Below, piece by piece: positions 1 to 7,884 of a stretch of 64,000 nucleotides of DNA (positions are counted from its first letter, which is position 1; each line of letters starts with the position of its first letter). Source of the DNA: Deferribacteres bacterium (GTDB taxonomy: Bacteria; Zhuqueibacterota; Zhuqueibacteria; Zhuqueibacterales; Geothermadaptataceae); assembly GCA_020633675.1 (NCBI GenBank), contig JACKDE010000001.1, forward strand, positions 186,001 to 250,000. Direction: 5' to 3'. The notes under the pieces are model-generated. The model made no database searches. It saw only the letters and a list, made by a program, of their open reading frames with translations, and was not told the origin of the DNA. A program made the position numbers and the translations under genes.

Positions 1-534
1 AAACATGGCACTGGTGATACGCTGCGATAAAATGGGGATGAAAAAAGTCAAAAAGGCAAAGGTGATAAAAAAGTACAGCGTGCACAACAGCGTGATGTTG
101 GTGAGACGGTCACCCAGAAACTCATTGGCAACGAGCAAAACAAACAGCAAACCAAGAAAAATGATCGATTGGCCAACGGCTGCGCTTTTAAAATAATAGA
201 CCACGTAAGCTGAAAACAAATTGCCCATAAAAAACTGCAGAGCCAACGGATAGTATTTTCGATATTTCAAGATACGTGCATCTTTCGCTTGGCCGGTTTG
301 GATGAGCCCAAGCAGCAATATGATACAACCAGCAAGCACCGTGTAGGTCAGTAAAAACAGATGGTCCATCAGGCTGTCGACCTTGAGAAAAAAGGAATCG
401 CTGGTAAATCCATAGGCAAAAAAGATCAGCGGCAGGAAGCGCTCATACTTTTGGTAAAGCGGCATCAGCTTTTCCTTGCTGCGCATCAAGTCAGTTTTAA
501 TATGATCGATTTTTTGTTGGAAAAATGCCTTCAT
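1..534 (-). CDS. Multi-pass membrane protein, DUF2914-like (partial, runs off left edge)
   Basis: The reading frame opens at an ATG at 532-534 on the minus strand, with GAAGGA eight bases upstream, and stays open to the window edge (178 codons visible, C-terminus missing). The N-terminal 30 residues are charged and helical. They are followed by at least four to five hydrophobic segments, including the pieces LPLIFFAYGF, LLTYTVLAGCIILLLG and IIFLGLLFVLLVANEFL. The pattern 'FMGNLFSAYVVYYFKSA' resembles the membrane part of DUF2914-type proteins as I remember them. The function of that family is unknown. The gene is divergent from the one at 737. The family name is less certain than the membrane topology. 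Confidence 0.6.
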   Translation of the reverse strand, partial: MKAFFQQKIDHIKTDLMRSKEKLMPLYQKYERFLPLIFFAYGFTSDSFFLKVDSLMDHLFLLTYTVLAGCIILLLGLIQTGQAKDARILKYRKYYPLALQFFMGNLFSAYVVYYFKSAAVGQSIIFLGLLFVLLVANEFLGDRLTNITLLCTLYFFITFAFLTFFIPILSQRITSAMF

Positions 535-648
535 GCAAAATGTCCTTCGATAAAGCGTGACAGGTTGGCAAGCTACAAAGGAAAGCGTCAAATCGGTGTA
601 AAGCAAGATATTTCAACGTTTCGCACTATGCTGTTCAGGTGTTTTAGT

Positions 649-677
649 TTGACATTTTAAGCAAAATGATTATTTTA
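649..677 (+). promoter_or_regulatory. Sigma-70-type promoter for the gene at 737
   Basis: TTGACA at 649-654 is followed after 16 bases by TATTTT at 671-676. The predicted start of transcription near 684 leaves a leader of about 50 nt before the ATG at 737. The -35 box is a perfect consensus and the -10 box is approximate. Confidence 0.45.
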
Positions 678-736
678 GCTGAAATGATCACATAATCTTC
701 CGACAGGCTCTATATTCAGATCGGAGAGGACGGAAT

Positions 737-1108
737 ATGGGACAAGATTCATTAGCTGTGGCGGAGAATCCGGATTCGATCGACGGATTGATCCGGCAAA
801 TCGAAGGGCTGCCTAAAGAAGGTATTTACGTTGCAATTGCGATCGGTTTGCTTCTGTTTATTATTGGCTGGTTCGGCGGCACCAAGAATACACCTAAAAA
901 GGTGTTGACATGCATTATTTTGGTCACAGTCGTAGGCATTTTTAGTTTGCCTGTCGCCACGGCACTGTATAAATGGCTTGCGCCCGGCCTGAGTCCGGTA
1001 GGGGCATTTTCTGTGGTTTATCTGGTGTGGTGTCTCTACTTAATCGGCATGGCAATTTCGCTGTATGAAACGCTGATTGTGACCGCAGACGAAGCGCGTC
1101 CCAACTGA
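737..1108 (+). CDS. Small integral membrane protein of unknown function
   Basis: This 123-residue protein has a soluble acidic N-terminus (about 28 residues) and then three hydrophobic segments at roughly 30-47, 56-76 and 86-110, so it is very likely an inner-membrane protein. The start is supported by GGAGAGGA at 722-729. It stands alone: a promoter-like site lies upstream and a clear intrinsic terminator follows at 1156-1194. I do not recognise a family and see no catalytic motif. Confidence 0.7.
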   Translation: MGQDSLAVAENPDSIDGLIRQIEGLPKEGIYVAIAIGLLLFIIGWFGGTKNTPKKVLTCIILVTVVGIFSLPVATALYKWLAPGLSPVGAFSVVYLVWCLYLIGMAISLYETLIVTADEARPN

Positions 1109-1155
1109 CAATGTACGCGGACACATTTGAAGCAGCCAGCATCAATCCCGATTTT

Positions 1156-1194
1156 AAAAGCTTCTCGCCTTCCACAGCGAGGAGCTTTTTTTTT
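1156..1194 (+). terminator. Rho-independent terminator
   Basis: AAAGCT-t-CTCGC pairs with GCGAG-g-AGCTTT around an 8-nt loop, followed by a run of T. It sits 48 bp after the stop of the small membrane protein ending at 1108. Confidence 0.85.
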
Positions 1195-1287
1195 GCCAAC
1201 GTTTGCTCACCTCTGCTGTCATATCCTTTGCGGATGCGAGGGCGCACCGAATAGTCGATTTTTCAGCAATGCAGGATATGGAATAAA

Positions 1288-2415
1288 ATGAAAAGACTGG
1301 TTTTGTTTGGATTCGTGCTTGTCTTCACCTTATTGGCAGGATACCTGCGGTTTGGGCCCATTGAGCCGGTGCGAAAAGTGGCATCGCACCTCCCTGAAGA
1401 GGTGACACGCAAAATTCGTCCCGAGATTATTCCTGCCATCGCAAACGACTTGGCATTCCCACCGGCAGTCGAGCTAAATTATCCCCGGCCAAAATGGGAA
1501 AATGACGCGGCAAAGCAGGGCAAACTGGTTTCGATCGCAACGTTGCAGGCAAACGATCTTGGCCGCCATAAAGTGAACGGCAATCGTTTGAATTATCTCG
1601 CCACCGGCAGCGATTTCATTGCAGTGGCGGACTTGGCGAGCAAGCATGTGGTGATTTTAGCTCCGGAACTTAAAATACGCCGCAAGTGGCCGATGACGGC
1701 TGGTGTGGCAAGCCTGATGCAGGCACCGATTGCGCTGACAGCCCGAAATGATGAGATCGCAGCGCTCGATCAGGATGGAACGCTGGTGTGGTGGGACAGC
1801 CGCGGAAAGCGTCTGGGAAGTTTTGCTATCGATGGCGTAGTGTCTGATCTCGCGATTCAGCGCAACGGCGATTTACTGGTGCACCAAACCAAACCCTACC
1901 CTTATGTGCTGGCGCAATATGAGCGCAATGGACGGAAGGAGATGCAATTCGGAGCACTCACATCAGATGATGTCAATAGCGCACCGCTCTTGCATCAGGG
2001 GCATCTCGCGCTCAGCAACAAAGGCGAAGTTGCTCTGGTGCTGATCAATCCATACCAATTGTACTTTTTCAACGCAGATGGCAGGCCGCGACTAACAGTG
2101 AGGATCATCCCGGAATTTCAAGTTTTTGAGCCATTTGCAGAGCAACTCGGCGCAAAAAGATGGCGGGTTTTACGGCAAAAAGTGGTACATGACGTGCAAT
2201 GGCATCAGGGGCAGCTGTGGGTGCTGGTTGCGCCGGATGCAGAACGCGCGGCTTCCTGGCTGGAAATATTTTCATCCGAAGGCGAATTGCTGCAGCGCTA
2301 TTATTTGACCATGAACGCGATCCAGATAACTTTTTGGCAGGATGATTTGGTGCTGCTGGGATTTGATCCGCGCCTCAAAATGGAACGCTTTCGCATTGAG
2401 CGTATTCAGCAATAG
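1288..2415 (+). CDS. Exported or membrane-anchored beta-propeller-like protein, unknown function
   Basis: This 375-residue protein starts with an uncleaved-looking hydrophobic segment (residues 4-22, LVLFGFVLVFTLLAGYL). The remainder is soluble, beta-rich and contains recurring short blade-like units (for example DGTLVWWDSRGKRLGSF and DGRPRL), which suggests a beta-propeller or a similar six-bladed NHL/TolB-type fold. No enzymatic motif is visible. It converges on the DJ-1-like gene with only about 30 bp between the stops. The propeller call is inferred from repeat spacing only. Confidence 0.65.
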   Translation: MKRLVLFGFVLVFTLLAGYLRFGPIEPVRKVASHLPEEVTRKIRPEIIPAIANDLAFPPAVELNYPRPKWENDAAKQGKLVSIATLQANDLGRHKVNGNRLNYLATGSDFIAVADLASKHVVILAPELKIRRKWPMTAGVASLMQAPIALTARNDEIAALDQDGTLVWWDSRGKRLGSFAIDGVVSDLAIQRNGDLLVHQTKPYPYVLAQYERNGRKEMQFGALTSDDVNSAPLLHQGHLALSNKGEVALVLINPYQLYFFNADGRPRLTVRIIPEFQVFEPFAEQLGAKRWRVLRQKVVHDVQWHQGQLWVLVAPDAERAASWLEIFSSEGELLQRYYLTMNAIQITFWQDDLVLLGFDPRLKMERFRIERIQQ

Positions 2416-2444
2416 TCGTAGCGACGCGGCATGCATTTCACGTA

Positions 2445-3236
2445 TTATTTGACCACAACATGTGGTATTTTGCTCAAGTCCCAATTCCACACCAGGCCCT
2501 GAGCCGTCAGTTGCGCATGTTTATTCGAGTAGATGGTTTCGACCAGATATAGCGCGGGCTCATAGCTCAGTCCACCGCCGACTGAAGTAATGAACTTGCC
2601 ATCGGCAGCGAAGTTGACATCGTGGCGGACATCAATTTGGGGGAACATCTCTGCAAAGCGCGCGCGATCACCGGGGAATGTGGTGGCTGTGCGGCCATCG
2701 AGTACGCCAGTTGCGGCCAGTGGAAAAGCGCCATCGCAAGCGGTGATCACCCAGTCCGCATCCTGCACGATTTTTTTTACCCACCCCATGTAGGCTTCGT
2801 TTTCTAAATCCGCGCTCATGCTGGTTTCTGTGCTCGGAATGACTAAAATGTTGACTTCTGGAGCATTATCGAACGCATAATGCGGTGTGATGGTTATCCC
2901 TTCGAATGTTACAAAAGGCTTGCCATCCGGGGTGACGATAAAGCAGCGGATGTAATTGCTGGAGTCGCGGAAGACACTGTGCTGCAGGACATCGTATGGC
3001 GCCATGAGCTCGGAGTTGTAAACGCCGTCGACACATAAAAAGGCGGCATTTAGCACGCCGGTTTTTGCAGATGCGGTCACAGTTTGCTTGTCTGTCGGCT
3101 GGCTGCAAGCAATCCAATTCAGCACGAAAACGGCAAAAATGAGCGTGAAAAAGGTGTGTGGTTCTCGGTTAACACTTTTTTCAGAAACTGGCTTTGAGCA
3201 AAAAAGCAACATAGATTTTCTTTTGTTTTTATGCAT
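2445..3236 (-). CDS. DJ-1/PfpI (GATase1-like) family protein, probable lipoprotein
   Basis: The 263-residue protein has a hydrophobic N-terminal stretch ending in WIACSQ, a possible lipobox with Cys44, so it may be exported and lipidated. The rest matches the class I glutamine-amidotransferase-like fold of the DJ-1/PfpI group found at the N-terminus of AraC-type regulators. It has the FLCVDGVYNSELMAPYDVL entry strand, the nucleophile elbow TACDGAFPLAATGVLDGR with its Cys, and ATTFPGD after it. There is no AraC DNA-binding domain. The substrate is unknown. The start could also be the internal Met at about residue 9. The tryptophan at lipobox position -3 is unusual. Confidence 0.75.
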   Translation of the reverse strand: MHKNKRKSMLLFCSKPVSEKSVNREPHTFFTLIFAVFVLNWIACSQPTDKQTVTASAKTGVLNAAFLCVDGVYNSELMAPYDVLQHSVFRDSSNYIRCFIVTPDGKPFVTFEGITITPHYAFDNAPEVNILVIPSTETSMSADLENEAYMGWVKKIVQDADWVITACDGAFPLAATGVLDGRTATTFPGDRARFAEMFPQIDVRHDVNFAADGKFITSVGGGLSYEPALYLVETIYSNKHAQLTAQGLVWNWDLSKIPHVVVK

Positions 3237-3241
3237 AAATT

Positions 3242-3979
3242 TTATTCGGATTGGGTGCGCTGACGGACGATTTCATAAAAAAGAATCGCGGCGGTGGTGG
3301 CGACATTGAGAGACTCCACCTTGCCGAGCATAGGCAATTTGACCAGAAAATCGCATTTTTCGCGGATCAAGCGCCGCATGCCTTTGCCTTCGCTGCCGAG
3401 CACAATCACGGTTGGCATGTCAAAATCGACCTGCCAGGGCGTTTGTTCCGCAGTCATATCTGTGCCAACAATCCAAAATTGATTTTCTTTTAAAAAGTCG
3501 ATGGCGCGCGCCAGATTGGTCACCTCCGCGACCGGCATGTGAAAGGCAGCACCTGCACTGCTTTTGATCGCTCCGGGCGATAAGCTGGCACTGCGACGCT
3601 CGGGAATAATCACACCGTCTATGCCGCTGCCATCAGCTGCCCGCAAAATCGCGCCGAAATTGCGTGGATCTTCCACGCCATCGAGCAAGGCAAAAACCGG
3701 CTTGGGGCGGGTGGTCTGCTGCAGCAACGCTTCGATGCTCAAAACCGGCAGCGATGCCATGGTGGCGATGATGCCCTGGTGGTTTTCGGGGCCAGCCATG
3801 CGCTGCAAATCGTGGCGGTTCAACGTTGTTGTATTCACCTTGCGCTGATCCGCAAAGCTCAAAATTTTTTGAATCACCTCACCGGTAACACCGGCGGCGA
3901 GATAAATGCGTTTGATCGGCAGGTTGGCTTCGAAAGCTTCGATGACTGGTTTCCTGCCGATGATTTTGATTTCATCCAT
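3242..3979 (-). CDS. rlmB: 23S rRNA (guanosine-2'-O-)-methyltransferase RlmB (SpoU/TrmH family)
   Basis: The protein is 245 residues, normal for RlmB, which methylates a 23S rRNA guanosine (2251 in E. coli) with S-adenosylmethionine. An N-terminal substrate-binding domain (residues 1-75) is followed by the SPOUT catalytic domain. Its three motifs are DPRNFGAILRAA (104-115), VLGSEGKGM (193-201) and KVESLNVATTAAI (220-232), which form the trefoil-knot cofactor site. The ATG at 3979 is preferred over an in-frame TTG at 3994 because AGGA lies just ahead of it and it avoids overlap with the upstream PTS-like gene. It forms an operon with the IIA-like gene. Confidence 0.92.
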   Translation of the reverse strand: MDEIKIIGRKPVIEAFEANLPIKRIYLAAGVTGEVIQKILSFADQRKVNTTTLNRHDLQRMAGPENHQGIIATMASLPVLSIEALLQQTTRPKPVFALLDGVEDPRNFGAILRAADGSGIDGVIIPERRSASLSPGAIKSSAGAAFHMPVAEVTNLARAIDFLKENQFWIVGTDMTAEQTPWQVDFDMPTVIVLGSEGKGMRRLIREKCDFLVKLPMLGKVESLNVATTAAILFYEIVRQRTQSE

Positions 3980-3986
3980 GGTGTTC

Positions 3987-4490
3987 CTATTCAAATCGCC
4001 TTAAAATACGAATGACCTCGCCTGCTTCTTCAACAGCCATCAGTTCGTCGAAGGCGTTACTGAAGGAAAATATTTCAGCAATTTGCTTGTAGATTTTGAT
4101 GTGCAAGTCACCGATGTGGCTGGGCGAGACAATGATAAAAAACAGATGGCTCGGCAGGTTATCGACTGAATCGAACTCATAGCCTTCGCTGGAGCGGGCA
4201 AAGGCGATCATCACATCTCGAACATAGCGTGTGCGCACATGCGGCACCGCAACGCCATGTGACAGCCCGGTGCTGGCCTGGCGTTCACGGTTGATTAAAT
4301 CGGTAAGCAGTTTTCTCCGGTGCAGAACAAGGCCGGATTTATCCAGCAAAGCGACAAATGTTTCCAGCAAATTTTCTTTTTGGCGCTGCTGCCATTTCTG
4401 CATATTCAGCTCCGGATTGTCGGGCGGCTCCGCAGGGGGAGGTAAATGCAGATCGATTAAGTCTTCGGAAATGTAGCGAGCCAGATTCAT
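3987..4490 (-). CDS. PTS EIIA type-2 domain protein (PtsN/IIA-Fru-like)
   Basis: The 167-residue protein carries an EIIA mannitol/fructose-type domain. The phosphorylatable histidine is His84 in the motif GVAVPHVRT. Downstream elements such as FFIIVSPSHIGDLHIK are typical of nitrogen-PTS-like IIA proteins. No IIB, IIC, HPr or EI gene is nearby, so a regulatory role is more likely than sugar uptake. It has a 35-residue proline-rich N-terminal lead. The gene ends 7 bp before the rlmB start, so the two are probably translationally linked. Confidence 0.85.
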   Translation of the reverse strand: MNLARYISEDLIDLHLPPPAEPPDNPELNMQKWQQRQKENLLETFVALLDKSGLVLHRRKLLTDLINRERQASTGLSHGVAVPHVRTRYVRDVMIAFARSSEGYEFDSVDNLPSHLFFIIVSPSHIGDLHIKIYKQIAEIFSFSNAFDELMAVEEAGEVIRILRRFE

Positions 4491-4652
4491 GGGATACGTG
4501 ATAAAGTAAAACGATCATTCCAGTTGAGCCCTTGCCTGATAGCAGTTTCAGTGAGCAGCGGCGGTTTGGATTGCGGGCTACGCATGCTTTTGTGTCTTAT
4601 TTCGAAGAAGCTGTAAATATAGCCTTTTGCTGAGTAAAAACAAATTTTTAAA

Positions 4653-5675
4653 TCACGAACCTGTGCGTTCTGATGCAACTTGATGGAGGATTTCCTGCAG
4701 CGCCGGCTGGATCTGGCTGTATATCGTTTGATTGGCGTAGCCGATCCAGTCGACGTTTTCGTGGACACTAAGGGGAGCGTTGAGTGGCTGGCTATCGGAG
4801 CCGGTAACTATTGCGCCAGCGGCTTCTGCAATCAGGGACGTGCATAAATCGTACGGATGGCAGCACAAGCCGCTGAGTGCATCGAGCATACCGCCGGCAA
4901 GTGCCCGCAAATCGGCAATAAAACGATCGCGGCCTGTGGACAATTCGTAAATTTGCCCGCCGGTCGACATGTACTGATCTTCGAAAGTCCAGGCTTTGTT
5001 TGGCGCCAACGTGCCATGCACCAGTTCGCGCAGGCGCTCATCGATCTCACTGATCAACCTTTTGTTGCCATGAAAAAAATGTACAAAGCTGGCGAAACCC
5101 TGATCGAGGCTGGCAGCTTGGCTGGGGCTTGGGTGATAAGGCTGGCTGGCGCCGCTATCGACATTTTCCCGCAATGCCTGCGCATGTTGCCCGCGTATCG
5201 CCCAAAGCTGATCCGCACTGTTTTGTTTTAGCACCGGAATTTCTGTTTGGATTGCGAGAAAAATGTCCTTGAGCCCGGTTTGCTCACCGCGGTTGTGCGC
5301 GAGGCCGGATAAGATCCAGGCGCTGCGTTTGTCGTACATCAACGGCCGCGTACCATCGATTGGATCGATAATAAGTCGGTAGGGCACGCTGTCCGCATGG
5401 CTCGATTTCGAAAACAGCTTTTCACCGTTTCCAGGCAAGCCCTCTGCAATCAGTACAAATTCAATTTCGGGGAAGAGCTCTTTTTCGCAAAAATCGAGCA
5501 GTTGCGCCTCGCTGACTTTATCGATTGCAAAAATCACATCACCGCCCTGCTCTGCAACCACCTCAGACATGTCAGCAAATGAGGTGGTGCGCGTCTGCTG
5601 CAAAATGCTATGGCGCAACCTGCGATGAAGTGCGCTTAAGCGCGCATGCAAATGTGCACTATTCGATTCCTGCAT
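4653..5675 (-). CDS. Inositol monophosphatase family protein
   Basis: The 340-residue protein has the metal-binding IMPase signature IDPIDGTR (Asp104, Asp107) with an upstream AEG glutamate (Glu78) and a C-terminal segment HPYDLCTSLIAEAAGA equivalent to the second IMPase motif. Such enzymes are Mg-dependent phosphatases acting on inositol phosphates, fructose bisphosphate or PAP. It is longer than classic SuhB (about 265), with an insert in the middle and an extended N-terminus. GAGG six bases upstream supports the ATG at 5675. The substrate cannot be read from the sequence. Confidence 0.82.
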   Translation of the reverse strand: MQESNSAHLHARLSALHRRLRHSILQQTRTTSFADMSEVVAEQGGDVIFAIDKVSEAQLLDFCEKELFPEIEFVLIAEGLPGNGEKLFSKSSHADSVPYRLIIDPIDGTRPLMYDKRSAWILSGLAHNRGEQTGLKDIFLAIQTEIPVLKQNSADQLWAIRGQHAQALRENVDSGASQPYHPSPSQAASLDQGFASFVHFFHGNKRLISEIDERLRELVHGTLAPNKAWTFEDQYMSTGGQIYELSTGRDRFIADLRALAGGMLDALSGLCCHPYDLCTSLIAEAAGAIVTGSDSQPLNAPLSVHENVDWIGYANQTIYSQIQPALQEILHQVASERTGS

Positions 5676-5697
5676 AAAAACCTCGCGATATCGGGAT

Positions 5698-5731
5698 AAA
5701 AAAAGGCGATCGCTGTAATAGTGATCGCCTT
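5698..5731 (-). terminator. Rho-independent terminator after the FmdB gene
   Basis: AAGGCGATC and GATCGCCTT (5703-5731) form a perfect 9-bp stem. On the minus strand it is followed by seven T. It terminates the FmdB transcript ahead of the IMPase-family gene. Confidence 0.8.
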
Positions 5732-5768
5732 GTAAGCTTTTTGACGAACTGTCAATGCATCAGGCCGC

Positions 5769-5987
5769 TCAGGAAAAGCCACTGCTCGAACGGCAGCAGC
5801 TATCGTTGCTCGCAGCCGAACTGTAGCTCGATGCTGAACCGGCACTCGAGGCAAAGGTACTAAAGAGCTTTTCCGCTTGCTGCTGGCCACAAGATTCGCA
5901 AGCGATGTCGCTATCTGATTGACTCAGACTGCGCAGCAGCTCGAATTCGTTGCCGCAATTCTTGCAGCGGTATTCATAAATTGGCAT
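5769..5987 (-). CDS. FmdB-type zinc-ribbon small protein
   Basis: The 72-residue protein starts with the FmdB/CxxC_CxxC_SSSS signature: MPIYEYRC with Cys8-x2-Cys11, and Cys30-x2-Cys33, which form one zinc ribbon. A Ser-rich tail containing a CC pair follows. The family is a putative regulatory or metal-binding group with no firm biochemical role. The second ATG (5987) is chosen because GAGGG lies seven bases upstream and the family normally begins MPIYEY. A terminator follows the gene. Confidence 0.88.
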   Translation of the reverse strand: MPIYEYRCKNCGNEFELLRSLSQSDSDIACESCGQQQAEKLFSTFASSAGSASSYSSAASNDSCCRSSSGFS

Positions 5988-6345
5988 GAACATTCCCTCG
6001 AAAATTAACTCAATGATTCTTTTTCCTGGCTGGCTGTCGGCTTCACTTGCTCATCACTTGTTTGCTGTTCACGGGTTTTGCGTTCCGACGGAACGTCACA
6101 AACTCCAGACATTCAAGTGGGGACACCGAGCTTGGGCAAAAGCCATCGGTTCAATCCAATCCAAACAAAAAGAAAAAGCCCGATGGTAATATAATCTTGC
6201 ATGTTTTAAAGAGAGCTTTTTAGGTGATATGGTAAACTGCCCGCAGCAATGGTTGCAGAGTAGTGTAACGATATCGATAATCAATGCTGTGGGCAGTATG
6301 GAATAACGCAAAACTGAATGAAAAAATCAAACAAAATCAACACGA
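5988..6345. other. Intergenic region with a palindrome and a long inverted repeat
   Basis: No gene is supported in this 358-bp gap. It holds a perfect 15-bp palindrome with 7-bp arms at 6081-6095 (CGTTCCG-a-CGGAACG). It also holds a 13-bp inverted repeat with one G:U pair, at 6236-6248 and 6285-6297, enclosing 36 nt. The second lies downstream of trxA on the minus strand but lacks a T tract, so it is not a classical terminator. Confidence 0.5.
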
Positions 6346-6690
6346 TTATGCTGTCGCAGCAGCACCAGCATAATAGGTCAGTTTATCTTTTAGCACACTT
6401 TTGGGCTGCAAGCCGATGAACTGATCGACGACCTGTCCGTTGTGAAAAATCATGAGCGTTGGAATTGAGAAGACCTGGTACTCGCGAGCCAGATCGATAT
6501 TCTCATCGGTGTTGAGCTTGGCGATTTTCACACTGTCACCCATTTCGTTTGCGAGATCGTCCAGAATTGGTGCAATCGCGCGACACGGTGCACACCATGG
6601 CGCCCAAAAATCCACCAAAACGGGTTTGTTTGATTTAATGACTTCGCTATCAAAAGTGGCGGTGCTGACTTTAACAGATTGATTCGACAT
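6346..6690 (-). CDS. trxA: Thioredoxin
   Basis: The 114-residue cytoplasmic dithiol oxidoreductase has a complete thioredoxin fold. It contains DFWAPWCAPCR with catalytic Cys33 and Cys36, and the SIPT cis-proline segment at about residue 76. The active site is WCAPC rather than the E. coli WCGPC, a common variant. A good ribosome-binding site (AAAAGGA) precedes the ATG. It lies upstream of, and faces the same way as, the FmdB gene. It is next to the ECF sigma/anti-sigma pair, which may matter for regulation. Confidence 0.95.
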   Translation of the reverse strand: MSNQSVKVSTATFDSEVIKSNKPVLVDFWAPWCAPCRAIAPILDDLANEMGDSVKIAKLNTDENIDLAREYQVFSIPTLMIFHNGQVVDQFIGLQPKSVLKDKLTYYAGAAATA

Positions 6691-7049
6691 TTTTATTTTT
6701 CCTTTTATGATTGTAATGCAAAATGTTATTTGCTGTTTTTTTAGGTTAGATGTTGCTTTCGCAAAAATTGGTCAGCAAAAGTAAGAATAAATGCTTTCAT
6801 GCAGAAGCCGCTGAAATGCGATTGCGAACAGAGTACGAATTGGCTATCCTGCGACTGCATAAAAGCAATCCTGGCTTTGAACGATGCTCAAATGGGAAGT
6901 GCCGAAAATCGTATTGATGGATTTGAGAACGATGAAAATTCGCCAGCCGCGCTTGAAAATCGGAAGGCTGGCAGTGGAGAACAAAAGAAAGAAGGAAATA
7001 TGAATCAGGTGGCCCACTCAGGTCGATTGGAGTTGGCGAGCAGGCCCTG
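6691..7049. other. Intergenic region upstream of trxA
   Basis: This 359-bp gap separates the anti-sigma gene from trxA, both on the minus strand. It must carry the trxA promoter, but I see no close sigma-70 match in it. An open plus-strand frame crosses it into the anti-sigma gene and looks like chance. Confidence 0.4.
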
Positions 7050-7271
7050 TTATTCGAGATCGAGGCTCTTGAAAAGTTTGGCGGAAGCAGCTTGGGAAGG
7101 CAGCATGCCAGGCAATTGCCGGTACAGGTAGACAGTTTTGCGCAGACTGTCTACGTAGGCTTTACAATCCGGGCATTCTTCAAGATGCGAGCGCAGGGCC
7201 TGGCAGACCTCTGAATCGAGATCAACACCGAGCTCCGTGCAAATTTGATCGATCTTGTCAGGACACGGCAT
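7050..7271 (-). CDS. Zinc-binding (ZAS) anti-sigma factor, RsrA-like
   Basis: The 73-residue protein has His29-x3-Cys33-x2-Cys36 (HLEECPDC), with Cys3 exactly 25 residues before the histidine. This is the C-x25-H-x3-C-x2-C zinc spacing remembered for RsrA, the redox-sensing anti-sigma factor of Streptomyces. Its start overlaps the 3' end of the sigma gene (stop at 7258) and is preceded by AAGGAGG inside that gene, so the two are translationally coupled. Extra cysteines at 11 and 23 could take part in thiol switching. It has no transmembrane segment, so it would act in the cytoplasm. The redox role is inference. Confidence 0.85.
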   Translation of the reverse strand: MPCPDKIDQICTELGVDLDSEVCQALRSHLEECPDCKAYVDSLRKTVYLYRQLPGMLPSQAASAKLFKSLDLE

Positions 7272-7881
7272 GGGGAACCTCCTTTTTTTCTCGATATGCA
7301 GCGAGAACAGCATCGCGCAGAAACATGCGGGCGCGCTTGAGACGGGAATATAGCGCTTCGGTACCGATACCGAGGATATAGGCCACTTCTTCGGTGGGCA
7401 ACTGCTCAACGTCTTTTAGAACAAATGCCCCGCGATAATGCTCCGGCAATTGTTCGATGGCCTTCTGCAAAATCTCGGTCGATTCGGTTTTCAGCAATTC
7501 ATCGAAGGGATCGCTGGCTTCGGGTGTGAGGTGCGTCGGCGCAATATCCTGCACATCGATATCCTGAATTTCCGAAAGCTTGCCTTGCTTTTTGCTGCGT
7601 TCGCGCAATTTCATCAGCGCGTTGTTGGTGGCAATTTTATAGACCCATGTGGCCAGACTGCTATCGCCGCGAAAATCAGCAACACTTTTGATGATTTTAA
7701 AAAAAGTTTCCTGCAGCACATCTTCGGCATCCTCGCGATTCCATAAAATCTTGAAAGCGAGGTTATAAACCGGATGCTGAAATTGATCAACCAGCTTTCG
7801 AAAAGCCTGTCTGTCACCGTCGCGCAGCGCTGCAACGAGATGTGCTTCGGCTGCCGCCGGTTCATTTTGAGCTGATTGCAT
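7258..7881 (-). CDS. RNA polymerase sigma factor, ECF (RpoE/SigR-like) subfamily
   Basis: The 207-residue protein has region 2 (about 25-95: LVDQFQHPVYNLAF, DAEDVLQETFFKI, FRGDSSLATWVYKIA) and region 4 (about 135-190: LPEHYRGAFVLKDVE, EEVAYILGI, LYSRLKRAR), joined by a short linker. This is the standard two-domain ECF layout. The anti-sigma gene overlaps its end by 14 bp. Upstream, the secreted thioredoxin-like gene ends four bases before the sigma start, so they form one operon. The target promoters are unknown. Confidence 0.95.
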   Translation of the reverse strand: MQSAQNEPAAAEAHLVAALRDGDRQAFRKLVDQFQHPVYNLAFKILWNREDAEDVLQETFFKIIKSVADFRGDSSLATWVYKIATNNALMKLRERSKKQGKLSEIQDIDVQDIAPTHLTPEASDPFDELLKTESTEILQKAIEQLPEHYRGAFVLKDVEQLPTEEVAYILGIGTEALYSRLKRARMFLRDAVLAAYREKKEVPHAVS

Positions 7882-7884
7882 TTC

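Noticed and set aside
4487..4768. Minus-strand frame between the IIA-like and IMPase-family genes
   Set aside because: Overlaps the end of the IMPase gene in another frame, with low-complexity basic residues and no start signal.
6799..7131. Open plus-strand frame of 110 codons across the trxA/anti-sigma gap
   Set aside because: It runs into the antisense of the anti-sigma gene and has no recognisable domain and no ribosome-binding site.
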